Shown here: positions 6,537 to 15,360 of the stretch, piece after piece
How positions within the stretch are numbered: position 1 is the stretch's first letter
Layout of the letters: each line of letters starts with the position of its first letter
Notes under the pieces: model-generated
The model's input: the letters and a program-made list of their open reading frames with translations, nothing else
Database searches by the model: none
What the model was told of the DNA's origin: nothing
From: Actinosynnema pretiosum
GTDB taxonomy: Bacteria > Actinomycetota > Actinomycetes > Mycobacteriales > Pseudonocardiaceae
Assembly (NCBI RefSeq): GCF_024171695.1
Contig: NZ_JAMTCF010000001.1
Span: forward strand, 425,061 to 489,060
Direction: 5' to 3'
Length of the DNA stretch: 64,000 nucleotides
Translations under genes and position numbers: made by a program

Positions 6537-8899
6537 GCACGTCGACTCCTCGGGGTCGGGACTGGCTCGCCCTGGCCAGTCTCTGCCTCGGCTTCTTCCT
6601 GCTCCTGGTGGACAGCACGATCATCTCCGTCGCGCTGCCCGCGCTGATGGCGGACCTGGGCGCCGACGAGGGCACGGCGATCTGGGTCAACAGCTCCTAC
6701 CTGTTCGCGTACGCGGTGCCGCTGCTGGTCGCGGGCAGGCTGGGCGACCGGTACGGGGCCCGCGCGGTGTACCTGGCGGGCCTGGTGCTGTTCATCGTCG
6801 CGTCGCTGGCGTGCGGGCTGGTGTCCGGGCCGCTGGCGCTGGTGGCGTGGCGGGTCGTGCAGGGCCTGGGCGCGGCGCTGATGACGCCGCAGAGCATGAC
6901 GATCATCCGCAGGCTCTTCGCCTTCCCCGCGCTGGGCGTGGCGATGGGCGTGTGGGCCTCGGTCGGCGGTGTGGCCTCGGTCAGCGGCCCGCTGCTGGGC
7001 GGGGTGCTGGTGGGCGCGTGGGGCTGGGAGTCGATCTTCCTGGTGAACGTGCCGATCGGACTTGTCGCGCTGGTGGCCGCCTGGTTGTGGCTGCCGCGCG
7101 CTGAGCCGCTGCGCACGGCGATCCCGGTGACCGGTGTGCTGGTCAGCGGGCTCGGGGTGTTCGGCGTGGTGGCCGGCATCCACGGCGGGGTGCTTCCGCC
7201 GTGGATGCCCGGCTGGGTGGCGGTGCTGGCCGGGCTGGTGCTGGTGGGCGGCGTGGTGTTCGCGCAGCGCGCCGAGCCGGACCGGGCGCTGGTGCCGGTG
7301 CCGCTGTTCCGGGACCGGGGGTTCGTGATGGCGTCGGTGGGCGCGGCGATGTCCTCGTTCACGGTCGGCGCGGCGATGATCCCGGTGATGCTGCACCTGC
7401 AGGGCGCGCGCGGGCTGGACTCGATGTCGGCGGCGCTGGTGCTGATCCCGATGGGCGTGGTGTGCGCGGCGACGGCCCCGTTCGCGGGCCGGTCGGTGTC
7501 GGCGCGCGGGCCCCGGTTCACGGCGCTGATCGGCTCGATCTCGCTGGCGGTGTCGGTGCTGCTGGCGGCGGTGCTGGTGGCGGTGTCGGCGCCGATCTGG
7601 GTGTTCTCGGCGGCGCTGACGGTGTTCGGGTTGGCCAACGCGTTCGTGTGGGCCCCGATGTCGGTGGCGGCGCTGAACTCGGCGCCGGACCGGCTGATGG
7701 GCGCGGCCTCGGGCGCGTTCAACGCGATCAAGCAGGTCGGTGCGGTGGTGGGCAGTGCGGTGACGGCCGCGCTGCTGGCGGTGACGTCCCAGGGCGCGGC
7801 GCTGGCCGCGCTGGGCGTGGCCGCGCTGGTGTGCGTGCTGGCTTCAGCTCTGCTCGGGAGGAATTCGGTGGAACCGCTGGGACGGGTGTCCGGGGTCGTG
7901 GTGCACGGCGCCGGGCGCGGCAAGGACTTGGGCTTCCCCACGGCGAACCTGGACTTCGACGCGTCGGCCTCGGTGCCCGAGGACGGCGTGTACGCCGGGC
8001 GGTTCACCCTGCTGGACGGGCCGGACGCGCCGGTGGTGCTGCCCGCGCTGGTGTCGATCGGGTCGAACGAGACGTTCGAGGGCTCGGCCCGCACGGTCGA
8101 GGCGCACGTGCTGGACTTCGACGGCGACCTGTACGACCGGCGGGCCGAGGTCGAGCTGGAGTCGTGGATCAGGGGCCAGGTCGGGTTCTCCTCGGTGGAG
8201 GCGCTGGTGGAGCAGATGCGGCGGGACGAGGTCGTGGGGCGGGCGCACTTCTCCTCGGCCGGTCCGGCCGGTTCCGTCGCGTCGGCGGGGCCGAGCGCGG
8301 CGGACCGCTGGAACGACCGGGTCGGCGGCGAGGAGCCCCGCTCGGGCGTGCTGGTGGCCGAGCGGACCGGGTCGGTGACCGAGCCGTACACCGACGACGT
8401 GGTGGCGCTGCGGCAGGCGTTCTCGGCGTTCCCGTCCGGGGTGGCGGCGATCGCCGCGCTGGTGGACGGCGAGCCGGTGTCGCTGGTGGTGTCCTCGTTC
8501 AGCGTGGGCACCTCGCAGGAGCCGCCGCTGGTGCTGTTCGCGGTGCAGCTGAGCTCCACGACGTGGCCGACGCTGTCGACCGCGCCGCTGCTGGGCGTGT
8601 CGGTGCTGGGCGAGGACCACGCCGGGAAGGTGCGGCAGCTGGCGTCGACGAAGGACCGGGGGAACCGGTTCGGCGGGCTGGAGACGGCGGTGTCGGACTC
8701 GGGGGCGGTGTTCCTGGAGGGCGCGCCGCTGTGGCTGGAGTGCGCGGTGGAGCACACCTACCCGGCCGGGGACCACGAGATCGTGGTGCTGCGGGTGCGG
8801 GGGCTGCGCTCGGACCCGGCGCACCGGCCGCTGGTGTGGCACCGGTCGGCGTTCACCACGCTCGCGGACGAGCGGGACCGGGAGCGCGTCGCCGGGTGA
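6533..8899 (+). CDS. Triple fusion: DHA2-type MFS exporter + riboflavin kinase domain + flavin reductase domain
   Basis: A 788-residue open frame. Residues 1-445 form a multi-helix major facilitator of the EmrB/QacA (DHA2) type with DSTIISVALPAL, GRLGDRYGAR and motif-C-like glycine-rich helices. About residues 448-585 are a riboflavin kinase domain: GRGKDLGFPTANL, GVYAGRF, SIGSNETFEG and EAHVLDFDGDLYD match the conserved RibF C-terminal domain, without the FAD synthetase half. About residues 624-785 are a flavin reductase (FMN-binding split barrel): FSAFPSGVAAI, VSSFSVGTSQEPPLVLF. The last two domains would make FMN and reduce it for the two monooxygenases. At the junction an in-frame GTG (codon 446) has a strong ribosome binding site, so two products may be made. 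Confidence 0.85.
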   Translation: MSTSTPRGRDWLALASLCLGFFLLLVDSTIISVALPALMADLGADEGTAIWVNSSYLFAYAVPLLVAGRLGDRYGARAVYLAGLVLFIVASLACGLVSGPLALVAWRVVQGLGAALMTPQSMTIIRRLFAFPALGVAMGVWASVGGVASVSGPLLGGVLVGAWGWESIFLVNVPIGLVALVAAWLWLPRAEPLRTAIPVTGVLVSGLGVFGVVAGIHGGVLPPWMPGWVAVLAGLVLVGGVVFAQRAEPDRALVPVPLFRDRGFVMASVGAAMSSFTVGAAMIPVMLHLQGARGLDSMSAALVLIPMGVVCAATAPFAGRSVSARGPRFTALIGSISLAVSVLLAAVLVAVSAPIWVFSAALTVFGLANAFVWAPMSVAALNSAPDRLMGAASGAFNAIKQVGAVVGSAVTAALLAVTSQGAALAALGVAALVCVLASALLGRNSVEPLGRVSGVVVHGAGRGKDLGFPTANLDFDASASVPEDGVYAGRFTLLDGPDAPVVLPALVSIGSNETFEGSARTVEAHVLDFDGDLYDRRAEVELESWIRGQVGFSSVEALVEQMRRDEVVGRAHFSSAGPAGSVASAGPSAADRWNDRVGGEEPRSGVLVAERTGSVTEPYTDDVVALRQAFSAFPSGVAAIAALVDGEPVSLVVSSFSVGTSQEPPLVLFAVQLSSTTWPTLSTAPLLGVSVLGEDHAGKVRQLASTKDRGNRFGGLETAVSDSGAVFLEGAPLWLECAVEHTYPAGDHEIVVLRVRGLRSDPAHRPLVWHRSAFTTLADERDRERVAG
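7857..7870 (+). promoter_or_regulatory. Internal ribosome binding site and GTG start inside the fusion gene
   Basis: GGAGG lies about 6 nt before GTG 7868-7870, in frame with the upstream exporter and exactly at the boundary to the riboflavin kinase domain. Initiation here would give a soluble 343-residue kinase-reductase. The absence of any stop codon between the exporter and this start is what makes the long fusion. The site is seen directly; its use is inferred. Confidence 0.55.
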
Positions 8900-8917
8900 C
8901 CCGGTGATCGGACGGCG

Positions 8918-8943
8918 GGGGGCGGGTCTTCGGACCCGCCCCC
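8918..8943 (+). terminator. Intrinsic terminator of the monooxygenase operon
   Basis: An 11-bp perfect stem (GGGGGCGGGTC / GACCCGCCCCC) closed by a TTCG tetraloop and followed by CTTCTTCTTT, 18 nt after the stop codon of the fusion gene. This is the clearest terminator of the left third of the window. Confidence 0.85.
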
Positions 8944-9138
8944 TTCTTCTTTGGCCCGTCCTTTATTCGGCGCGGGGCGGGTTCGGCGCACGTTCCGCCG
9001 GTCCGGCGGCCTCGCGCGGACCGGTCGTTCGCGGCGCTCCCCCTTCGCGCGGCGAGGTGGCCGCGAACCGGCGCGGGTGACGCCCCGGCCACGTACAGTG
9101 ATTGCTCTCCAGTCCCGACCGCTGGGTGTGTGATCGTC

Positions 9139-10101
9139 ATGCGCATCGTGCTGGACACCGATCCCGGCGTCGACGACGCCCTCGCCATCCTGTACCTGGC
9201 CGCGCACCTGGACGAGGCCGAGCTGGTGGCGGTGGGCAGCGTGCACGGGAACGTGCCCGCGCCGCAGGCCGCGCTGAACGCGCTGCGGGTGCTGGAGCTG
9301 GCCGGGCTCGGCGGGGTGCCGGTGGCGGTGGGGGCGCGCAGGCCGCTGGCGCAGCCGCTGTACACCTCGGAGTTCGTGCACGGCCTCGACGGGCTGGGCG
9401 GGCGGGCCGGGCCGCCGCCGTCGCGGCAGCCGGTCCCGGTGTCGGCGGCCGAGCAGCTGGTGGCGCTGGCCAGGGCGAACCCCGGCGAGCTGACCCTGAT
9501 CGCGCTGGGGCCGCTGACGAACCTGGCGCTGGCGGTGCTGCTGGAGCCGGAGCTGCCCGCGCTGCTGCGGTCGGTGACGGCCATGGCGGGGGCGACGGCG
9601 GTGCCGGGCAACATCACGCCGTACGCGGAGGCGAACGCCTGGCACGACCCGGAGGCGGCGGCGATCGTGCTGGACGCCGGGTTCGACCTGACGCTGGTCG
9701 GGCTGGAGGTGACCGAGTCGGCGCGGGCGGACGCGGACTGGCTGGACCGGCTGGCGGCGCTGCGGACGCGGCGGGCGCGGTACGCGAACGCGATCCTGGC
9801 GCACTACGTGGAGTTCTACACGCGGGTGATCGGCAGGCGCACCTGCACCCCGCACGACCCGCTGACCGTGGCGGTGGCGCTGGACCCCGGCCTGGCCACG
9901 CACCGCGAGCTGCCCCTGGGGGTGGAGCTGACCGGGACGCACACGCGGGGGCAGATCGTGGCCGACCGGCGGCGGATCACCACGACGGCGCACATCGAGA
10001 GCACGATCGACGACACGCCGAGGCCGGTGAAGGTGCTGCGGACGGTGCGGTCGGAGGTGTTCCTGGAGCGGCTGCTGGAGGCGCTGGCGCGACCGGACTA
10101 G
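9139..10101 (+). CDS. Inosine/uridine-preferring nucleoside hydrolase
   Basis: Hydrolyses the N-glycosidic bond of ribonucleosides to a free base and ribose in the cytoplasm; a salvage enzyme. The N-terminus MRIVLDTDPGVDDALAI carries the DxDxxxDD calcium site of the family, and GSVHGNV and the NLALA segment follow. 320 residues is the usual length. ATG 9139 gives a family-like N-terminus; a GTG three codons upstream (9130) is possible. No good Shine-Dalgarno sequence is visible. It converges on the VOC gene with only 17 nt between stops. Base preference cannot be read from sequence. Confidence 0.9.
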   Translation: MRIVLDTDPGVDDALAILYLAAHLDEAELVAVGSVHGNVPAPQAALNALRVLELAGLGGVPVAVGARRPLAQPLYTSEFVHGLDGLGGRAGPPPSRQPVPVSAAEQLVALARANPGELTLIALGPLTNLALAVLLEPELPALLRSVTAMAGATAVPGNITPYAEANAWHDPEAAAIVLDAGFDLTLVGLEVTESARADADWLDRLAALRTRRARYANAILAHYVEFYTRVIGRRTCTPHDPLTVAVALDPGLATHRELPLGVELTGTHTRGQIVADRRRITTTAHIESTIDDTPRPVKVLRTVRSEVFLERLLEALARPD

Positions 10102-10118
10102 CCGCGCCCGCGCCGGTC

Positions 10119-10505
10119 TCAGGCGTGCTGGGCGAGCTGGATCAGGTTGCCGCAGGTGTCGTCGAGGACGGCGACGACCACGGGGCCCAGCTCGACCGGC
10201 TCCTGGGTGAAGCGGACGCCGAGCGCGGTGAGCCTGGTGTGCTCGGCGCGCACGTCGTCCACGGCGAACGAGGTGGCCGGGATGCCGTCGGCGACGAGCG
10301 CGTCCTTGTACGGCTTGACCGCCGGGTGGCTGGACGGTTCGAGGACCAGCTGGGTGCCGTCGGGGTCGTCCGGGGAGACGACGGTGAGCCAGCGGGCCTC
10401 GCCCATCGGGACGTCGTCCTTGAGCCGGAAGCCGAGCACCTCGGTGTAGAAGCGCAGGGCCTGCGCCTGGTCGTCGACGAAGACGCTGGACAGGTGGATC
10501 TTCAC
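10119..10505 (-). CDS. VOC-superfamily (glyoxalase/bleomycin-resistance-like) protein
   Basis: Small 128-residue protein with the vicinal-oxygen-chelate pattern: beta-alpha-beta modules beginning VKIHLSSVFVDDQAQALRFY and the second half ATSFAVDDVRAEHTRLTALG with a C-terminal DDTCGNLIQLAQ. Such proteins bind a metal through one His or Glu per module, or only bind a ligand. It overlaps the preceding ArsR gene by four bases (GTGA), so the regulator and the VOC protein form a two-gene operon. ArsR-VOC pairs are common in actinobacteria; the ligand is usually unknown. A detoxification role is an inference. Confidence 0.8.
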   Translation of the reverse strand: MKIHLSSVFVDDQAQALRFYTEVLGFRLKDDVPMGEARWLTVVSPDDPDGTQLVLEPSSHPAVKPYKDALVADGIPATSFAVDDVRAEHTRLTALGVRFTQEPVELGPVVVAVLDDTCGNLIQLAQHA

Positions 10506-10807
10506 GGGTTTCCCCCGGGTGGTCCGGGCCGGAGCCAGCGGGTGACCAGGTGCTCCAGCGGTGCGGTGTTGAGGTCGTGGAACTTGTAGCGGCCCTCGCG
10601 GCGGGTGCGGACCAGGTCGGCTTCCTCCAGGACCGCGAGGTGCTGGCTGACCGCCTGCCGGGAGAGGCCAAGGCCGTGCTTGGTGATGAGTCGGGTGCAG
10701 AGCTCGAACAGGGTCTGGCCGTCCCGGTCGACCAGCTCGTCGAGGATGCGCCTGCGGGTCGGGTCGGCCAGCGCCTTGAACAGCTCCTGCGCCACGCAGG
10801 ACACCAT
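10502..10807 (-). CDS. ArsR/SmtB-family transcriptional regulator
   Basis: A 101-residue winged-helix repressor. FKALADPTRRRILDEL is the classic ArsR N-terminal helix and SRQAVSQHLAVLEEADLV is the recognition helix-turn-helix; the wing is REGRYKFHDLN. The conserved metal-binding ELCVCDL motif of metal sensors is replaced by TLFELCTRL, so a metal-responsive role is not supported. ATG 10807 is preferred; TTG 10813 and GTG 10804 are alternatives. The start codon lies inside a perfect inverted repeat, which suggests autorepression. Confidence 0.87.
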   Translation of the reverse strand: MVSCVAQELFKALADPTRRRILDELVDRDGQTLFELCTRLITKHGLGLSRQAVSQHLAVLEEADLVRTRREGRYKFHDLNTAPLEHLVTRWLRPGPPGGNP

Positions 10808-10829
10808 AGGCAAGTGAACGCTTGCCTAT
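10806..10829 (-). promoter_or_regulatory. Inverted-repeat operator overlapping the arsR-like start codon
   Basis: ATAGGCAAG (10806-10814) and CTTGCCTAT (10821-10829) form a perfect 9-bp inverted repeat with a 6-nt spacer. It covers the start codon of the ArsR-type gene, the usual place for an autoregulatory ArsR operator. It is unusually AT-rich for this DNA. Confidence 0.65.
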
Positions 10830-10921
10830 CAAGGGGGTGCGGGTAATCCGTTCGGGCGATCCGGTGGGCGCCGGGGAATTCGGTTGCCCGCGTCCGGTCG
10901 CCGCGAGCAGGATCGGCGTCC

Positions 10922-11731
10922 GTGAAGAGCGGGTTGCGGGCCATCGCCCAGGAGACCGTGGAGATCACCCGACGCGGGTCGTACGTCGCCGGGGGCCGCG
11001 AGGTGGTGATCGGCGAGGCGGTCGCGCGGGCCGTGGCGGGCACGGTCCTGCACCTGCCGGACGAGCCGCTGGCCGTGCCGCCCGCCGGGACCGCCCCGAG
11101 CGCCGAGGCGCGGGTGGAGGTGACCGGCGAGTCGACCCTGGAGGCGGCGCGGCGGTTGGGCGAGGACGTGGCGTGCCTGGTGTTCGCGTCGGCCCGCAAC
11201 CCCGGTGGCGGCTTCCTGAACGGCGCGCAGGCCCAGGAGGAGGCGATCGCCCGCTCGTCGGCGCTGCACGCCTGCCTGGAGTCGGTCCCGGCCTTCTACG
11301 CCCACCACCGCGCGCACCCCGAACTGGTGTACACCGACCGGGTGATCCACTCCCCCGGCGTGCCGGTGTTCCGCGCGGACGACGGCGCCCTGCTGCCGCA
11401 GCCGCACCGGGCGGCGTTCCTGACGGCGGCGGCCCCGAACCGGGGCGCCGTGGCGACCAACCAGCCCGACCGGCTCGCGGACGTCCGCCCGGCGCTGCTG
11501 CGCCGCGCGGAGCGCGTGCTGCGCGTGGCCGCCCACCACGGCCACCGGCGGCTGGTGCTGGGCGCGTGGGGCTGCGGGGTGTTCCGCAACGAGCCGGGCG
11601 AGGTGGCCGAGGCGTTCGCGACGGCCCTGGCGGCGTTGCCCGCGTTCGACCACGTGGTCTTCGCGATCCTGGACCGCGCGCGGGACTCCCCCGTGCGCGC
11701 CGCTTTCACGGCCCGCTTCGGCGGGTCGTGA
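10922..11731 (+). CDS. Bacterial poly(ADP-ribose) glycohydrolase-like protein (TIGR02452 family)
   Basis: A 269-residue cytoplasmic enzyme predicted to remove poly- or oligo-ADP-ribose. It carries the PARG signature in order: a GGG loop (SARNPGGGFLNG, Gly95-97) and the catalytic QEE motif (Gln105-Glu106-Glu107) in AQAQEEAIARSSAL. The C-terminal half (LGAWGCGVFRNEP) is the macrodomain-like core typical of microbial PARGs. GTG 10922 is the start. It stands as a single gene between the divergent ArsR unit and a GNAT gene. A second ADP-ribose enzyme, a macrodomain, lies at 36751-37272, but I see no direct link between the two loci. Confidence 0.87.
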   Translation: MKSGLRAIAQETVEITRRGSYVAGGREVVIGEAVARAVAGTVLHLPDEPLAVPPAGTAPSAEARVEVTGESTLEAARRLGEDVACLVFASARNPGGGFLNGAQAQEEAIARSSALHACLESVPAFYAHHRAHPELVYTDRVIHSPGVPVFRADDGALLPQPHRAAFLTAAAPNRGAVATNQPDRLADVRPALLRRAERVLRVAAHHGHRRLVLGAWGCGVFRNEPGEVAEAFATALAALPAFDHVVFAILDRARDSPVRAAFTARFGGS

Positions 11732-11776
11732 CGGGCGGGCGCTCTTTTCCGCCGTCCACGTCCCGAGGAGTTCCTG

Positions 11777-12694
11777 TTGCCCGATGGCCCGAACACCCCC
11801 TCCACCGCGTCGGGGGCTGCCGCGCTGGACGCGCTGGACGCGCTGGACGCCGAGCGCCGGGCCCTCGGCGCACCCGGCCCGGTGGTGCGGGAGATCGCCG
11901 CGGACGGCCGGTCCTGCCGGATCGTGTTCGCCGACCTGGGCGGTGACGCCCCCGACCCGACCGAGTCCCAGCGGGCCGAGTCCGAACGGGCTGAGTCCGA
12001 GCGAGCCGGGTCCGAGCGAGCCGGGTCCGAACGGGCCGGGTCCCAGCGAGCCGAGTCCGAACAGGCCAAGGCCTCGTGGGCCAGTTCCGAGCGAGCCCGG
12101 TCCGAGCTGGTCCGGTCCGAGGTCGAACTGGCCCGCGCACGCGGCTGGTCCCTGGAGTGGAAGACCTACGGCCACGACCCCGGTGTCACCGAACTCCTCC
12201 CCCACCTCCTCGCCGCCGGTTTCCAGGCCGAGGACACCGAGCAGGTGCTCGTGCTGCCCCTGGACGCCCCACTGCCGACCCCGGCGCACGAGGTCCACCG
12301 GATCACCCCCGACCGGCTGCCCGACTACGCCGAGATCGCCTCGGCCCTGGGCCGCGCCAACGTCCAGGCCGAACTCGACCTGGTGACCGCCGAACTGCTG
12401 AACGATCCCGATGGGATGAGCGTCCACCTCGCCTACGTCGACGGCGAACCGGTCTCCTGCGGCCGGGTCTACTACCGACCGGGTGGCGCGTTCGCCGAGC
12501 TGGCGGGCGGTCGCACGAAGCCCGCCTTCCGGGGCCGGGGCCTGTTCACCTCGGTGGTGGCATCCCGCCTCCACGAGGCCAGGTCACGCGGTCGCCGCCT
12601 GGCTGCCGTGGACGCCCTGCCCACGTCCGAGCCGATCCTCACCGCCCTCGGCTTCCGAGCGATCACCTGGACCCGCCCGTACGTGCTCGACTGA
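11777..12694 (+). CDS. GNAT-family acetyltransferase-like protein with a pentapeptide-repeat insert
   Basis: A 305-residue protein. The C-terminal part (about residues 175-300) fits an N-acetyltransferase core: RKPAFRGRG-type acetyl-CoA loop (GGRTKPAFRGRGLFT), then VVASRLHEARSRGRRLAAVDALPTSEPILTALGF. The start is TTG 11777, supported by GAGGAG at 11765-11770. Residues 64-113 consist of ten 5-residue units of the form SERAG/SQRAE encoded by a 15-nt tandem repeat; this segment is probably a charged helix or disordered linker between an N-terminal module and the acetyltransferase domain. The substrate is unknown. Confidence 0.75.
   Translation: MPDGPNTPSTASGAAALDALDALDAERRALGAPGPVVREIAADGRSCRIVFADLGGDAPDPTESQRAESERAESERAGSERAGSERAGSQRAESEQAKASWASSERARSELVRSEVELARARGWSLEWKTYGHDPGVTELLPHLLAAGFQAEDTEQVLVLPLDAPLPTPAHEVHRITPDRLPDYAEIASALGRANVQAELDLVTAELLNDPDGMSVHLAYVDGEPVSCGRVYYRPGGAFAELAGGRTKPAFRGRGLFTSVVASRLHEARSRGRRLAAVDALPTSEPILTALGFRAITWTRPYVLD
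11966..12115 (+). repeat. 15-nt coding minisatellite, ten units
   Basis: Ten in-phase 15-nt units with consensus TCCGAGCGAGCCGGG encode Ser-Glu-Arg-Ala-Gly-like pentapeptides inside the GNAT gene. Units differ mainly at a few positions (GAG/GAA/CAG, GAG/GGG). Because each unit is five whole codons, gain or loss changes protein length without breaking the frame. Confidence 0.85.
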
Positions 12695-12700
12695 CCGGGC

Positions 12701-12745
12701 CTGCCCCGCACCCGTCTGCCCCGCACCTGCCTGCCCCGCACCCCC
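12701..12745. repeat. Three-unit 15-nt intergenic tandem repeat
   Basis: Three copies of CTGCCCCGCACC plus three variable bases lie directly after the GNAT gene. The unit length equals that of the coding repeat upstream, although the sequence differs. Confidence 0.7.
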
Positions 12746-12755
12746 TACTCGGTAC

Positions 12756-12789
12756 GGGGTCGCCTCCCTCTTCCGAGCGAGGCGACCCC
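12756..12789. terminator. Bidirectional terminator between converging GNAT and ABC-F genes
   Basis: GGGGTCGCCTC (12756-12766) pairs perfectly with GAGGCGACCCC (12779-12789) over a 12-nt loop. It sits between two converging genes and can serve both strands. Confidence 0.7.
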
Positions 12790-12817
12790 ACCCCGTCACC
12801 CCGACACCCCGTCCGCG

Positions 12818-14758
<1,941 letters not shown>

Positions 14759-14787
14759 GGTGTGTTCTGCTCCGCGACTCGGATTGA

Positions 14788-14816
14788 GCCGGGCAGCACT
14801 CTAAGAGCCGCCCGGC
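14788..14816 (-). terminator. Attenuator-type hairpin in the ABC-F leader
   Basis: GCCGGGCAGC (14788-14797) pairs with GCCGCCCGGC (14807-14816) with one mismatch, about 30 nt before the ABC-F start. On the gene strand it follows the leader peptide and could be the transcription or translation block. Confidence 0.5.
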
Positions 14817-14856
14817 AATGGCCGGTACGGCGGCAGCAAGGGGTGTCAGTCCTCCC

Positions 14857-14875
14857 GCTCCGCCGTCAGCGGAGC
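14857..14875 (-). promoter_or_regulatory. Hairpin overlapping the leader-peptide stop codon
   Basis: GCTCCGC and GCGGAGC form a 7-bp stem with a 5-nt loop that contains the TGA of the leader peptide (14866-14868). A ribosome stalled on the leader would cover it, so it may act as the switch helix of an attenuator. Confidence 0.45.
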
Positions 14876-14913
14876 CGGATCCTCACCCAGCACACGGGCC
14901 CAAATCGCACCAT
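14866..14913 (-). CDS. Leaderless 15-residue leader peptide of the ABC-F gene
   Basis: On the minus strand ATG 14913 opens a 15-codon frame, MVRFGPVCWVRIRLR, ending at TGA 14866. The ATG lies 7 nt after the -10 box, that is at the expected transcription start, so the frame would be leaderless, a common mode in actinobacteria. A drug-stalled ribosome on this peptide is the standard way ABC-F resistance genes are induced. Translation and stalling are inferred. Confidence 0.5.
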   Translation of the reverse strand: MVRFGPVCWVRIRLR

Positions 14914-14920
14914 GCCCCCA

Positions 14921-14957
14921 ACCCTAATCCACCCGGCAGACCACCCCCAACGGTTTT
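14921..14957 (-). promoter_or_regulatory. WhiB7-type promoter of the ABC-F gene
   Basis: On the minus strand: an AAAA tract (14954-14957), three bases, -35 TTGGGG (14945-14950), an 18-nt spacer and -10 TAGGGT (14921-14926). An AT tract three bases upstream of the -35 box is the DNA contact of the AT-hook of WhiB7, the antibiotic-responsive activator of actinobacterial resistance genes. The spacing fits well. Confidence 0.6.
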
Positions 14958-14999
14958 ACCGTCACCCGATCGACCGATCTCTCACCAGGAGGTGCTCCC

Positions 15000-15356
15000 G
15001 TGCCGCACTGGCCCGTGGTGGCGTTCGACGACGACGGCTACCCCTACCTCCTCCGCGACCAGACCGCCCTCACCGGCTGGGCCGAGTCCCCGGAAACCGC
15101 CCTCCCCGAGTTCGGCGGCGCGGTCGACTCCACCGGTCAGCCGCTCGACCTGGTCTTCGACGCGGACACCCCGCGCCTGATCCCCTCGGACGGCGAAGGC
15201 CCGCCGCTGCACGACCTGGTCCTGCGCGCGAAGCAGGAATTCCCCGGCCTGGCCCCGCTCGCGGGCCCGGCGGCACGAATCCCCCACCTCACCCCGGCCG
15301 AACTGATCGCCGCCCTCCACGCCTCGGCCCCGCTCATCCGCACCTCGCGCTGGTGA
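15000..15356 (+). CDS. Unrecognised small acidic protein
   Basis: 118 residues starting at GTG 15000 behind a near-perfect ribosome binding site (AGGAGGT, about 14987-14993). The sequence begins MPHWPVVAFDDDGYPYLLRD and contains a Glu/Asp-rich N-terminal half, a helix LHDLVLRAKQEFPG and a C-terminal helix TPAELIAALHAS. No signal peptide, membrane segment or known catalytic motif is visible. It stands alone between the ABC-F leader and a convergent TetR gene. I do not recognise the family. Confidence 0.7.
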   Translation: MPHWPVVAFDDDGYPYLLRDQTALTGWAESPETALPEFGGAVDSTGQPLDLVFDADTPRLIPSDGEGPPLHDLVLRAKQEFPGLAPLAGPAARIPHLTPAELIAALHASAPLIRTSRW

Positions 15357-15360
15357 CCGC

